Below are positions 1 to 13,924 of a DNA stretch of 64,000 bases, one piece after another (the first letter of the stretch is position 1; each line of letters starts with the position of its first letter). Position numbers and translations under genes: made by a program. Origin of the DNA: Eleginops maclovinus (taxonomy: Eukaryota > Chordata > Actinopteri > Perciformes > Eleginopidae). Location of the stretch: positions 6,484,828-6,548,827 of the forward strand of contig NC_086361.1 of NCBI RefSeq assembly GCF_036324505.1, given 5' to 3'. Below the pieces are notes generated by a model that ran no database searches, was not told where the DNA came from, and worked only from the letters and a program-made list of their open reading frames with translations.

Positions 1-89
1 CACAGGCAGCAGCTGCATTTCAAGCAGGTAATGCTGCCAATAGCCATCACAAAATTAGAGGGAAAAAAGACAAAACACAAGCTAAAGTA

Positions 90-260
90 TGTCACACAAT
101 CACACACACTCAAACACACTTACACGCACACTTTGGTCTCCGGGTTTCTTCTGGATAATGTTTCCTTTCACAGATCTCACCCCAGGCAACACGCAATGCC
201 TCAGGTAGAGAAAATACTTTCAACAGAAACCCATGTCGCACACACACACACATAATAACA
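90..260. repeat. Imperfect CA-rich stretch
   Basis: Interrupted CA/CACT dinucleotide patches lie around 98-136 and 238-252, separated by ordinary sequence. Open frames across it are His/Thr-rich by-products of the repeat and are not taken as genes. Confidence 0.6.
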
Positions 261-2349
261 TACACACTACTCAAATTCATATCAGGTGCACAACACAGCC
301 ATCTGTCATATTTACCCTCATGTCGAGCATATTTCATTACAGGCGGTTCTGTTCTCCTGGTGGCAAAATATTTGATTCATGAGCCGAAACATCTCAGATT
401 CTCTCCTGACTGCTAAAATTGGTTACTTCTGGCATTTTTACATCAATAAATCTTTACAACACTAATATTTGTATAATTACTGTTAAACAAGTTTTCTACT
501 TAAAAGATCAGCAGCTCCCACTCACCTACACAGCTGACATTTTTTGGAAAGACAAAAGCAACTTTATTCTAGTTTAACATCCACTTCTGTAGTTTGTCCT
601 TCACATTAGCTTATCTCATCCCTGTACTCAGATATTTGTCTTGCTCCTTTGAGCAACTACATACAAAGATTAGGCATTAGGGTCATTTGTGAGTGTAGTG
701 ATTCAAATGTAACACCTTTAATTTTAAGAGGAGATAGAAGACCGAAGATAACATGCTCTACTAGTAAAACACAAACATATATGTGATAAAATATTTAATC
801 AAATGCTATCTATTTAAGCAAATGGATACTACTCTTTGTGTAGGCTAAATGTGATGCTGAAGCCAGCAGCTAGTTATCTTAGAGTAAAATCACAAGGGGC
901 TAGTTAGTAAACTTTATAGTTTGTAGTAGGTGGATTTTGTTAGCTTTTGACAGGGCTAGACAAGCTGTAACCCTTGTTTCCAGTCTTTATGCTATGCTAA
1001 GCTAACTGGCTGTAGCTTCATATTCCAGGAACTGGACATAAGAGTGGTATCAATTTTCTTGTGTTATCTAAGAAACAAACACAAATACTGCAAGTGTATT
1101 TGTTTCATTCTGAAGTGTAATAACGACTTCTCTATTGTTGACCCAATCCCTGCGTCATATTTATTCCCTCATTGATTCAATGAGGAACAGTTCCCAGCGT
1201 GCATCATAGGAACTATTAGTCAGTGAGTTGGGGAACATCCTGGACAGGCTGTCAGTCAATAAATGCATATTTGGCAGTTGATTTGCGATATAATAACAAT
1301 GAAAATCTGTCAGAGGAGGTTTCGTATGCATCAGAACTGCACCTCCGTCTGACAGCGCTGTGATTTTTCTCAAGTTAACTGCAAACAGCCCGCTCATCGG
1401 CACGCCGCGCAGAGCATTTCAATTCAGCACGAGTTCACTGTGCGGCAGATGGTCTGTGTGTTATGTGTGCAGCATATGAACAGTTGATTGCAACATTTGC
1501 ATGAATCATTTGACTTCCTGTTCTGCCTGAAAAACTGTTTTTATTTTTTCCATGACACAATCTGTTGCACTATAATTCTTCTTGGCAGTTGAAAATAACA
1601 ACAAAAAAAACACGTCAAAAAAAAGGAGTCAGTTTATAGATGATGTAGCACACGTGCAGAAAAACGAAATAGGGATTGGTGACTTTCTGCCTCAATCAAT
1701 GCTTCAGTAGCTTGTTACTTCTTTATTAATTTCTCTCGATCATTGTGCAACGCCAAGGCCATCTGACAATGAACAGAGCTATAAGCAAGATGAAAACACG
1801 CAAGTGTGGTTTTAGTCACGTGTGTGTCATAAATGTGTTGCGAGCAGGTTTTTATGAGGGTGTTGACACATTTGTAATTCTGTATGTGTGTTTGTTGGTT
1901 TCTTTGCGCGTGGCATGCTGGTTAAAATGTTAGATTTTTTTCCTGAAGTTCATTACTTGTATGTTACAAAGGGTCAAATACCAACAAAAGAGGGGAAGGT
2001 ATTGAGTGGGATGTAAGTGTGTATTGATGTGTGTGTGCTTACAAGGCCTGGTAGTTTAAGTTGACGTGGACAGAAGGACAGAGGATGAAGAGTGGAGGAG
2101 TAAGTGGCTGAGAAGTGCAGCAGGTGAAACATCAAACTGTGGATTTCAATCTTTCTGTGGTACTGCTTACTAAACAGCTAACTCAAGTTGAAGTTCAAGG
2201 CCGAGTTTAGGTTAGCTAGTAAGTAGCAATGCCCAGGAGCAATGTGTGTGCTGCTTTGTGTTGGAGTACAACAGGGTATAGCTGAGGAGCATTAAAAATC
2301 TCTTTGTGTTGTTTTGAAGTTGTGTGGGCAGAATAGCAGTGATGGTTTT
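261..2349. other. Gene-free stretch, nothing recognised
   Basis: AT-rich DNA with no ORF of recognisable family, no repeat I can name and no RNA gene. A somewhat GC-richer portion around 1245-1460 looks less random (balanced composition, few simple repeats) and could be conserved non-coding sequence, but nothing in the sequence alone proves that. Confidence 0.5.
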
Positions 2350-2620
2350 AGAAGAGAGGAGAGAAAACTTGAGAATTTGAGCAGAGCAAAAGAAGAATTC
2401 TGCAGGAATAAATATCTTGAAGTTATTTGAAAGGAGGAGCAGGAACAGACGATAAAAGAAAGAGAGAGGAGGTGAAGGGGCATGAAGAGGACGGAGTTGA
2501 AAGAGGACGAAAGGTGATGAACTAAGAGCTGGTGAGAGGAGAAGAGAGGAGAGCACATGAAAGGGAAAAGCTGAAATAAGAAGAAATAGGAAGAAAGGAG
2601 TGGATGAAAAGAATAGTAAT
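2350..2620. repeat. Purine-rich (GA) low-complexity tract
   Basis: The + strand is dominated by A and G with many GAGGAG, GAAGAG and AAAG blocks. The long minus-strand frame through it is a Ser/Leu/Phe-rich translation of the complementary pyrimidines, so I reject it as a protein. Confidence 0.7.
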
Positions 2621-4812
2621 TGCGGTTTTAATGCTGCCAAGGTTAGGTCTCCCATTCCCACTGTGAGGGCCCATACTAACAACGTACACAGCCCGGTCCT
2701 GCAGAGGGGATAAATGACTCCAACAAACAGTAAAATGTTATGAGGTGCAAGTGTAAAGAGACACGAAGTGCTGCAGCCCTCGAGAGTATCTTGTTTGTCT
2801 CTGTCGTGTTATGCAGATAAAAAAAACGAAGTGCAGTGACCGCGGGCTGCAGTGACATCTCTCTAGATGACAGATGTCCTCTCCTGCAGAAAACTTCCCA
2901 GGCCGACGTCTTTCATCCCGTTCAATCGCTCTTTCTCTCAACCAATAAGATACATCTTGTCTTTATATAGGAATCTACAGATGAGCAGGCTATCACAGCT
3001 TTATATTGTTTATTAACTATATCGTGACACATTTAAGTGTGTTATTGCTTGTAATTTGTGATAAAGCTCAGCTTAATAATGTTGAAAAGTTTGTTAACAT
3101 TAGAGAATTATTGTCCACCACTTTTTTCACCCTTGGAGGCTCAACTTTGGCATTAAGGACTAGATGGTGTATTTTTGTGTTCAAACGGTGAGGAAAGAAG
3201 ATTTACTGAAGGTGCAACGCTTATAAACATATCAACCAATCTGCGTTTTAGCGTCTTTCAGTTTATCAATTTGGTTTTCATAGACTTTTCAGTTTTGATT
3301 CAGTCCCACCACTCAGATCATCCCATTTTCCAGTCGTAGCTGCATATGTTCTCAGTGAAAATGTCCAGATTAACCAGCTGTGTGCTACATTCTCAGCAAC
3401 AATTGTCAAGCCAATAAAGTAAGCAGCCAGCTGGTCAAACTAGGGAAGAATTTAGCAGCTAAAGATCCAAGTATTTCCATCAAGAGTTAGTTAGGAACAA
3501 AAAGAAAGCTTAAAGGAGAGGGGATGTGTCCTATCTCCACTGCTAATGAATGCTAATGTTGGTTTGCTTTATGTGTAGACAGGCAACTGTTTGCTAAACA
3601 GTAGGCCAAAGGTAGTTATTCGCCAAAGTCTTAACACATAGCATGGTAAGAACTGGTGTAAAGCAGTTCTAAATACATATCATCCATTTATTATGAGTCA
3701 TCTATGGATGTTTTTCCAGGCTCCATTATGGATAGCGTTTCGGTGAAAGCATGGATTTGAGCTAAAACATTTTTATTTTGTTTTTGTTTCTGAGGATCCA
3801 AAACAGAAACAGGTATTCATCAATGTCAGCAAAAAGCAGACAGGAGACTTTCTGCTGCTTTTGTCTTTTGGTTCCTGTGGAGATCCAGTTTCACCTTTTT
3901 TTTTTATACTGCAGAGAGATGAGTACAAATGTGGGACTGCTAAAGCAGGAGGATGCAGTCGTCAGTAACATTGGCTGGTTTTCCTCCATGTTTGCTCAGT
4001 ATGTAGTACGTACGGACATCAGCAGGAGTGCACTAAATGAATAATGCTGGTTGGGATATCCAGTCTGTAGCCAGATTTGTGTCCACACATAACTGAGTTG
4101 TGAATGCGTGCCAGAAATTCTTGATTGATTTTGCAGCTTTGAGATCATATCTCGATGTGGTTAAAATTGTTTAGAGCTGTCCCTTTGTATTTCTTTGAAC
4201 ATGGGGAAACTAATTAAATGAGATTGGAGTGATCTGTTCAAACTGTGTGATAGATGTTTAGTTGCACTTGTTTTCCAGCAGAGAACCATTGCTGAGGCAA
4301 TGACCCACTGACCTTTAACTAAATAAGGCTGCTGCTGTTCTCTTCCATTTTAAAAGTCAAATAATAATCACGACCCCTGGGCATCCGTGAACCAACTTGT
4401 GCCAAAAATAACTGATTGGGGTTCATCATGGAAAAAGGATCTGCATTTCAATAACAAATCTAAGAAGAGAGCTGTTTGTTCGTCACCAAAGTGACCCAGC
4501 GTTGACTCTACAGTGGCAAAAAGTAATGCCAATAGCACAATTAAAGATTTGAATACTTTGCAATCTTATTCATTTGAACAACTACGTTGCTCACTTTCTA
4601 TGCATCCTATTAATTTGGACAGGGACAACAATTACCTGTTATTACGGTCTTGGGCCTAAATATTTCTGTATCACGCTTCGTTTAACTTATGAACCCTCTA
4701 GTGCCCTTAAGTCATCAGATACAGGCCTTTTAATCATACCTAAATACACATTTAAAAAAAAACATGGCGAAGCGTGTTTTTATCTCGATGGCTCGAAATA
4801 GTTTTAAAAAAT
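2621..4812. other. Gene-free stretch, nothing recognised
   Basis: No coding signal and no clear repeat. Short frames such as 3778-4044 have no recognisable domain, and I see no supporting splice or promoter context. Confidence 0.5.
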
Positions 4813-5144
<332 letters not shown>

Positions 5145-5160
<16 letters not shown>

Positions 5161-5192
5161 TTAAGTGCCAACTCAAAGAGCCTCTATTTTTG
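5145..5192. repeat. 22-bp inverted repeat with 4-nt loop
   Basis: Arms 5145-5166 and 5171-5192 are complementary at 21 of 22 positions, with loop GCCA. The left arm contains the terminal bases of the adjoining MITE plus its TTAA. The right arm is an inverted copy carrying the same private substitutions (core AGAGGCTC). It should fold into a strong hairpin or cruciform. A micro-RNA-like role is unlikely because the stem is short and the loop minimal. Confidence 0.9.
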
Positions 5193-6689
5193 GCAAATAT
5201 TACTATTAAAAATAAATGTAGGTGCTTTTCTCAACTTTCCCTCTCACCCTCCTATCTTTGTGACCTAACTTATGTTGTCCTTAAAAGAAGGAGACTCTTA
5301 CTTTATGAATCCCTTTGTGTTAAAAGTGCTGACCTGCCTCTGTGTTGTTCACCTTCATCTCTCCATCTGGCTCTCTAAGCTCCTTTCCTTCCTCCTCCTC
5401 CTCTCTTCAATGTTCTCTAGCTCATTGGCATTCTCACCATCTTGACCATCTGCCATATATTCTGAAATGTATGTGTGTGTTCATTTTTCTGTTATTATTT
5501 ATTCAGGTTTTGCATGTAATATACAATGTGAGCATAAATCCACAGTGTGTTGCGCCTTTAGGGACTTTTGCATGCTATAGGACCTCAAATGAAGTGTTGT
5601 TTTGTCCTCATTCTGTCATTTTCTCTCTCCCACCCACATGCATAAATATAGCTTTAAATGCAAACAACGCACAACATGGACACGGGGCAATGGGAATGTT
5701 AATGGGAATAGCCGTTAGAATAAAACCACCATTGACTAACAAACCTCTCAGCAGGCTTTTATAGTAGATGCCTTACAGTACCAAAACAAGCACGCACCTT
5801 TGCTTTCTCACACATACACACACCCCTCCTGAGGGATGCAGATCCTCAGACGTAACGCCGCGGAGGCATCCTGATTACAGAAGGGGGGAGGGAGAGAGGG
5901 AGAGGGGGATTCGTAAAGCGCTCCATAACTTTTGTTATTTCATAGGCAGCCTTGGGTGGATGGATTATTCATGAGTGGGGAAAAGGGGAGCAGCACAGGG
6001 GGATCAAGAGGGTTAGTGAGTAAGAAAAGACAAAAGAAGGGTAAAGAGAAGGAAAGACAGAAGAGAGAGAAAGGGTACATAATGAAAAGATGGATAAAAA
6101 GAGAGTAAATGACTGCGTTGAGAGGCTATAATCATTACGCTGTTGGTGATTACGCTGCTCCAGCTTTCTGTCACACACATTCAAACACACACCTGAATAA
6201 ACATGATCTACTTTACATTTGATAAACCCATCAAACTTAAATAAACAGTTGCAACTGCATAAACATGACTCAGCTAATTCACAGCCCGTACACCTGAACA
6301 CATACATACGTATAACTAACACTCATCTGTATTTAGCAGATAACATGGGTTTATTTTAATACACAGACTTTGTTGAAGTGTGTGTTGTATACACACCAAT
6401 GAATGTTACAACAGCGATAAGCAAAAGCCAAGTGTTAACAGCACAAACACACTCAACTCCGACTGTATCATTCACACAGAGGTTGTAAAGTATACACTCA
6501 TAACTAAGTGAATACACACATTGTGACAGGGAAAGTCAAGCAGCGAGACGAAAAGCACGTAACCATGTACATGAAGTGGCGTAAATAACAAATACAATAA
6601 AACTATACAGCAATGTAATACACTGCTGCTCATCCTTAAAATCCTTTCCTCAAGTTCAAGATCTAAATCAACCTCTGTACACAAACAAA
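5193..6689. other. Gene-free stretch with two purine-rich patches
   Basis: No gene recognised. 5881-5910 is a GGGAGAG-rich patch and 5978-6105 is a longer purine-rich patch. The 140-codon frame at 5342-5764 has a Ser/Leu/Phe-rich start from a pyrimidine-rich stretch and no domain I know. Confidence 0.5.
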
Positions 6690-6714
6690 CACACACACAC
6701 ACACACACACACAC
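6690..6714. repeat. Short (CA)n microsatellite
   Basis: Clean run of CA preceded by two imperfect CAAA units. Confidence 0.9.
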
Positions 6715-6845
6715 TCCAAACAGATTGAAGTAAATAACAAATGGCAGCAACTGTAATAATCTCACTGTCGCTATGAGTGCAAGGCACGGGCGGAATGCAG
6801 ATGACCTTAAGGTACGGTACGAGACGAGACAGAAACCGACAGAAG

Positions 6846-6914
6846 CACACACACACAGACACACAGACACACAGACACACAGACACACAGACACACACAC
6901 ACACACACACACAC
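6846..6914. repeat. CA array with 8-bp higher-order unit
   Basis: CA repeats are interrupted by a G at regular 8-bp spacing (unit CAGACACA, about five copies) before returning to pure CA. The regular spacing shows that the interrupted unit itself was amplified. Confidence 0.9.
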
Positions 6915-7465
6915 AAATATATTACCAGAAGGGCAATCGGAGAGCGCAGAACTCCGCCATGGCCGTTCCTATGAGTGATAAATAATGCGTGTATCATCCC
7001 AATGATTCTGACTCAATCGAAAAACTTTATTGGTTTGTCCTCGGAGTGTGCTAGTTTTATTTAAATCCAGGCACACGTTTTTTGTAATTCTGCAGACCAA
7101 CAGATAAAAAGCTAATAAATGACTAACCTGAGCCTAGAAAACATGACCTCCTGGCTGGAAGGAAGGAAAACACTCAAAAAAACATCTAAAACATTTTTAA
7201 ACATAGACACGCCGACTCACACCAAAATGTAAACAAAGCGGTGACATATCACACGCACGCTCATATGTCCTCACTCTCGCCCTGTCTCACACACACCCAA
7301 CACAAAAAGGTCAATGGTGTAATTCTCTGCTGAGAGACTAAGTGCGACTGGTCTGATTGATGTAGACAGAGGAAAGCTGACCACTTGTAATTTGTAGTGA
7401 CCTTTAAAACACCAGCTAACCCAATGAAGAGCCCGAAGGCTGGCATCTGTTCGCACTAATGCTAA
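6915..7465. other. Gene-free stretch, nothing recognised
   Basis: AT-rich spacer between two dinucleotide arrays. No gene or nameable repeat is seen. Confidence 0.5.
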
Positions 7466-7492
7466 TGTGTGTGTGTGTGTGTGTGCGTGTGT

Positions 7493-7564
<72 letters not shown>
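7466..7564. repeat. (GT)n microsatellite, about 99 bp
   Basis: GT array with single GC and AT interruptions near 7485 and 7497, then uninterrupted to its end. Confidence 0.97.
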
Positions 7565-7566
<2 letters not shown>

Positions 7567-10500
7567 AACATATCCGATTTTAACAGCATCTTATAAGCTG
7601 TTGGCAACAAACAAAAAAATATTGAGGAAAGTTGAAGAAGTTCTCGGAACAAACTGCACCCGGGTTAATTTCTTCTGTTGTAGATCGATTATAGGAGCAT
7701 GGCACCGGATGCTGCGAGGGTTAGAGGTTTCATTTCTACCAGGGTTGACTGATTGAAAATGTGTTTACTCAAGATACTACAAGGCATTGAGGGTAGAGAG
7801 TCTACATTTAGGGCTTTACCTTCAAAGCTCATATCTGGGTTTTTTACCTCTTTTGTGACTGTTCAGATCTATTTCAGGATGTAATCAGATCAGTAGGAAA
7901 AGACATGCCTGAGCTGGGAAACAACAAGAGCTTTTTGCTTTCACAATCAGACGCTTGTTTTCCATAGTTTGGTTATGATATGCACCTTTATCACACCAAA
8001 CTTCACAAACATGCCACAATGACGATGAAAAACAAATGATAAAAGGTTTGATGATGTGAAAGAAGCCTCAAAGAGATTTGCAAGTCCTTTTGGGTAAGTC
8101 TCTGTAAAGTCAAAAGTCTTTATGAGTAAATAACAAGTCTTCCAGGTTTCTGAAAGTGACCCATAATATTCAAACATTTACATATTCTCTTTTCAAAGCT
8201 GTTATTTTTACTTTAAACATTCATTTAATGACAAGAGTTAAAACATAAAATATGTAAGCTGAATAGTATGCAAGTTTGCATTGTTTTGAATCCAATTCCA
8301 ATCATTTCTCAAGTCTTAATCCAATCCAACGTCAAGAGAAAACATACCAGACTACACCTCTAGAGAAAAGCATTAAGTTGTCGGGGTGAGTTGGTGCAGA
8401 AAAAGCTGATGACCTGGCACAAATGAGTAGGAATCTGAGAAAGAGTAGACTGATTCACTACATGTCATTTCACAGAGAATCAGATCATCACCTAACACCT
8501 CTAGCACTCTCAGGCGGACACAAGGGATCAGAAAGGTCAGGTCTAGTTAGCAAATGTGATAACATGGTTGTCTTTCCGGGGGGGAAGATATTTCTGCAGA
8601 GACAATATCTGAGATGTGATGCCATTGGTGTATAGTCTGATTAAATAACATGGTCCAAAGAAGAACTGACTGCAGGAGGGAGGGTTCAGTTGGATGGAAG
8701 AAGCAAAGACAAAATGGTAAGTGTAGTGTTGGGTACGGAGGCACTTTGAAAGGGAAGGGGCATGGATGATAGAAAGCAAAACGACAAAGTAGATTATAGT
8801 TAAACATGCGATTGAAGGTAAGATACAACTTTTTCACATAAAACACTTGCCCTTCAATAAAAGCTTTTTATAGTTTACGGCAACATTTCTTTGTCCATTA
8901 ATTGAATCCAATTTTCATTGATTTGATGTCAGTTTTTTGTACTGTTTGGACGTATTACTTTTTAACTTTGTTGATGCCTTCACCAGCCAAAATGCTTTTC
9001 AATGTCATTACATTTTTTGTTTTATTTTGCTTTGTTACTGATGATTATCCATTGTAAGACTGTTGAAGTGTCCTTGGGCAGCCCAATCAATCAAAACCCC
9101 GTTTGCTCATGTGGAGAAACAATGCGAGTCGTTTTAAAGGAAATGGAATATTAATTATGTACCTGCTACTGCACCTGCTGTATTTCTATTTTATATTGTC
9201 AACACTTGATGAGAAAATGACAATTAAAAATCTTGTCACATATTATCAAGTGTGTTTCTGTGGATCTTTGAGCTTCTCACGCTGAGGAGAACTGATCAAA
9301 TCTGTGCCACATGTCAGGAAATAACATCAGATGTGGCAGCTCAGCACACAACTGAGAGACAGCAGAAAAACATATTACTATGAAGGCTTATTGGAGACAT
9401 AATTCACATATGACTGACTAATTGCTAGTCTGAAAATTAAGGGACCAATTGAGCATGTACTCTCTGAAAACGCAATTGAACTGCAGGTCATTGGTCGAGT
9501 GCTTTAAACGCTCCTGTGAGAATTTTTCATGCAAGGCCTCTGTTCAGACTTAGACTGTATAATTGCCATTAATTCTTCATGTGGCTTTCAATAACCCATT
9601 AAAGCCAAAGTCCAATTTGGAAAATGGTGCTGCCAGAAATGTCATATTTGAAAAACACAGACTATTGTATCCTCAAGGTTATCATCATTTAGTAAGCAGA
9701 GGTCTCTGTAAAGACTGCATCCCTTAAAAGAGGCCGGAGTGATTTCTATTCATGCCATCAATCACTTTTTAAATGAGGTCAGCTCCTTAGAAAGGCTCTA
9801 TGTGACTCCAGAATTTAAAAAAAATGCGTTGCATGACTCTGATCTTTAAAAAAATAACCTCGAGCGTGTTTCTCATTCATGCCAATAACAATAATTGGTG
9901 GGACAAATAATTGTTTAATTTGGGGATATCTCATTTAACTGTAGCAACTCTGGAGAAAACACCTGGCTTTGAAAGTCAGAGTCTTTCTTCTGCTGTTGAG
10001 TGTAAAGCCCAAAAGATAACACTGCAGACAGAAACCAATCCACTTTACTACAACATATGATTATATACTTTTGCTCTGGCAAATACGTTTTGGAGGAAAC
10101 ACCTTCTGACATTTTTTCCTGATCTATATTGTTGTACACGTATATAATGGTATATTACTTTATATTCAGGCTTCTAAAAAAACGTGGGTACAGTTTTAGT
10201 TTAGATAAAAATACTTTCACATTTTAGCATTTTTTAGCTCATTGTTTTGGCACATACTTATGAAGCTCATTACCAGCATCTGCTTTCACTCAAGTTCTTA
10301 TAAACCAGCTGTACGCTCCCTGCTCAGCATAAAACCTCAGGTTGACAGAGCTAGCAAACAGCTTGTGAACAGTAAAGTGTCTAGAAGCTTAAAAGCGTGA
10401 AATTATCCTCAAGAACTGGTGGGGTCAAGGAAACAGACCAAGTGTAAACAGAGAAAAAAAGCACTTGAGTAATGTCTTCATATCTACATGATCTATTAAT

Positions 10501-11726
10501 GAAGACGTCTTATGAAATCTTGTGTCTCAACTTGTTTATCTGCCTAACAAACAACTAATGTGTGTCCACTCTTTTCAGAGTTAATTGTTTCATGTAGCCC
10601 ATGGTCGCAGACCCTAAACCTAACCCTTCAACTAAATGTTTTTTAAGTAAACATAACCATGACTAGAATTACCCAAGTTGACAAGTAGTTCTTCTGACTA
10701 CGGTGAGTTGTTATGCTTTTCATAATGTAGAAACAACATGGAAGCTACAAAGTAAATTGAAGCACTGAGCGATAAATAACACGATCAGCTGATCTGGTTT
10801 CCTAATTCAATGGGAAATCATGTGACTGTTCTTAGTTAGGAGCCGTTTTTCAATTTATCTTGCAACTTTCCTCAAGTGAAATATAATGTGTGCATCTGCC
10901 CTGTTATTCAGATCCATTCCAAATTATTATGAGTTCTTCCTCGGCCTATGCTACAACTTTCTTCCAATTTGTATTAACATCAGGCCAGTAGTTTTACTAC
11001 AAGTTTGTGGACAAACTAAAAACTAGCAAATTGAGTAACAGATATCCCTTTCTTGGCAGAGCTAACAATGATATCATGCTCTATAACATTGATGACTCTG
11101 ATACAAAAAATGCTTTTGTTTACCAAATAATAAATGGTTAAATGCAATCATCATCTTGTGTAAAAAGTGTCCTGAGGAAATTTTAGTTACGAAAACACTC
11201 TTTTTTAAATAATAAAGTAGGCTTTAAAAATTACATTTAGTTTTAGAAAATATTTCCCTATGGTGGCAGTACAAGACTTTGTAATGAGGTCACACTTTAA
11301 AATGGTTCCTCTCTTTCCCCGAGACGGGGAAAAACAAGTAACACACAAACGCTTTCCCTTAGCTGTGATTTTGTCTGGATTATTGGATTTGAAATAAACA
11401 ACAAATTGTATGATAACCATCATAGCCTGTTCTTTAGTTGCCAGGAGCAGATATTGGAAGGAAAACAAATGAAAAATGTTGACGGTGAACATTTTGCTGA
11501 TGCTTTCAATTTGTTTCCTCATTATATTGATTTAGAAAAACATAATCCAGGGGGCATTTCATTTTCGTAAAGAAAAAAGTGTTTGGTAATGCAAATTATT
11601 TGTATATGAACTGGGTTATCAGGAGACTGGCTGACAGAAACACACACAACTCTGGCACGAAGCAAGAAAAAATACTTATAGACCCATAGAGTGTTTGGAC
11701 CATGTACACACATACTGCTGTGATTT

Positions 11727-11727
<1 letters not shown>
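7565..11727. other. 4.2-kb gene-free stretch, nothing recognised
   Basis: No ORF of a known family, no RNA gene and no obvious transposon ends. The part from about 9290 to 9640 is free of simple repeats and contains several AT-core motifs of the kind seen in vertebrate conserved non-coding elements. This is only an impression. 10606-10626 has two telomere-like CCTAAAC/CCTAACC units, too few to be meaningful. Confidence 0.45.

Positions 11728-11767
<40 letters not shown>
11728..11767. repeat. (TG)n microsatellite, 40 bp
   Basis: Uninterrupted TG run followed by imperfect TGTCTG units to about 11795. Confidence 0.95.
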
Positions 11768-11768
<1 letters not shown>

Positions 11769-11981
11769 TGGTCTGTGTGTCTGTGAGTGTGTGTGAACCT
11801 GTCTCTAATCTATTCTCAGAGGTGATTTCCCCACAGTCTGCCTCTGATTGGATTTGGTTTAATTCAAATAAACTAAGGCCTTGATTTAAATGGAAAGCAC
11901 TATAGCTTATTATACGGCACAGTGCAGGACAGTCTCACTATATCAACTCTGGATTGTATTAAAGCTTTCACTCACTCTCAG

Positions 11982-12154
<173 letters not shown>

Positions 12155-12216
12155 AATTTCTGGGGAATTTCTTTACAGTGTTTTTGCTAAATTCACCTTG
12201 CGACTTATTAATAGAT

Positions 12217-12290
12217 GTGTGTCTGTGTGTGTTTGCGAGCGTGCGTGTACTACACCCTGTACAACACATATCGCACACACACACACACAG
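12217..12290. repeat. Facing TG and CA tracts
   Basis: An imperfect TG tract (12217-12230) is followed after about 40 bases by a CA tract (12272-12288). The two are complementary and could form an imperfect hairpin. Confidence 0.6.
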
Positions 12291-12403
12291 AGATGTACAA
12301 TTTAGTAAGTGTCAGGGCTATGATAGGCTTTGATAACTTTGGTGCCACTGGACACTATTGAGGTTGGGAAGGTGACACTATAATATAAAGGTTTTATTGC
12401 ACG

Positions 12404-12474
<71 letters not shown>

Positions 12475-12503
12475 TGTATGTGTGTGTCTGTGTGTGTGTG
12501 TGT
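12404..12503. repeat. (GT)n microsatellite, about 100 bp
   Basis: Long GT array with GTAT and GTCT interruptions towards its right end (12468-12490). Confidence 0.96.
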
Positions 12504-12610
12504 AATAGAGATCCAACAGGTAGGTAATTGTCCTGAAGAGACAGAAAGTCCCATTAGCCCTCTGTCAAAAAGAAAAGTAGCTCGGTCCATGCTCGTTGCT
12601 GATATAGATC

Positions 12611-12621
12611 TGTGAGTGTGT

Positions 12622-12676
<55 letters not shown>
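12611..12676. repeat. (TG)n microsatellite, about 66 bp
   Basis: TG array with one AT interruption near 12626, ending in a GAAGGGG purine patch. Confidence 0.95.
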
Positions 12677-12678
<2 letters not shown>

Positions 12679-13126
12679 GGGGTGGGACTAAAAAAGGGTG
12701 AGGGAAAACTGGAAGATAGGGTGCTCACACCAATAATTGCGATTTATCACTTTTGTTTATCCATGTATTTATTGACCCTAAATAACCACTAGTTATTTCT
12801 ATTTTCAATGGATCTATGATAAACACAAACAAGAACAAAGACTCACAAACACGTGTTTATAATATTATACCATTTGTCTGTTTGATTTATATATTTAATG
12901 GCCTTTCGTTTTAACATTTAAGTGTAATAATTATTAGTAAAATGCTTTGTTCAGCTTTTTAATAATCTATAACCAGGATCGTATAACTGTAGCTCTGATG
13001 GACTAGACCTACTACACACACCCACAAACACAAACACACACACAAACGGCATAGTGTTTGGATAAAAATGAACATTCACACAGTGGTACTAGATGTTTTT
13101 TCTAATGGAAATGTGTACCATGCACG
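12677..13126. other. Gene-free spacer with weak CA content
   Basis: AT-rich sequence with no gene seen. Imperfect CACA/CAAA units lie at 13012-13046. Confidence 0.5.
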
Positions 13127-13167
13127 CACATGCACACACACACACACACATACACACACACACACAT
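13127..13167. repeat. (CA)n microsatellite, left copy of a duplicated flank
   Basis: CA array ending in CATATCCTATGGGTTA. The same junction recurs at 13841-13856, so the array and its right-hand flank exist twice around the LINE at 13202. Confidence 0.9.
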
Positions 13168-13201
13168 ATCCTATGGGTTATTCCCTAATGGAACCAGATT
13201 C

Positions 13202-13688
13202 TACCGCAGCATCCGGACCAAGACCACCAGACTCAGAGACAGTTTTATACCACAGGCTATAAGACTACTGAACTCCTGAGCTGTGTGAATGTCTACTCAC
13301 ATCTGTTTAAAGTACACACATACATATATATACTGTATATTATACACATCTGCCATACATATCTGTTTATAGTACACATATCTATATATTGTACATATCT
13401 GCCATATACATCTGCTATACATAATATATGCATCTGTCCATACCTCCTCATTCAACAGTGTAAAGTGTTTAAATACTTTCAATGTATTCCAAATATGTAT
13501 ATATTTCACATCCTCAAATCTTTATTGTTGTTATTGTAAATATTCTTCTCTCTTTTTGCACTATTTTATTTATGTTATTTGCACCATGTATGTGGAGTTG
13601 TTGGAGGAGCACGCGACATAAGATTTTCATTGCCAACATATACGCTGTATCTGCTGTGCATATGACAAATAAAACCTTGAAACCTTGA
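13202..13688 (+). mobile_element. 5'-truncated LINE 3' end (CR1/L2-like family)
   Basis: About 490 bp nearly identical by eye to 39425-39920: the last 26 or so codons of the ORF (ending RLLNS-stop near 13279), an AT-rich 3' UTR, and a terminal AATAAAACCTTGAAACCTTGAA. It is a typical short, dead-on-arrival LINE copy produced by target-primed reverse transcription. The flanks share ATTC (13198-13201 before, about 13689-13692 after), consistent with a short target duplication. The same target sequence without the insert lies at about 13870-13880. Confidence 0.88.
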
Positions 13689-13696
13689 ATTCTCTT

Positions 13697-13924
<228 letters not shown>

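Noticed and set aside
2212..2682. 156-codon minus-strand frame rich in Ser, Leu and Phe
   Set aside because: It is the complement of a purine-rich tract. There are no domains, and no splice or promoter context is visible.
10606..10626. Interstitial telomere repeat
   Set aside because: Only two imperfect CCTAAC-like units are present, which is expected by chance.
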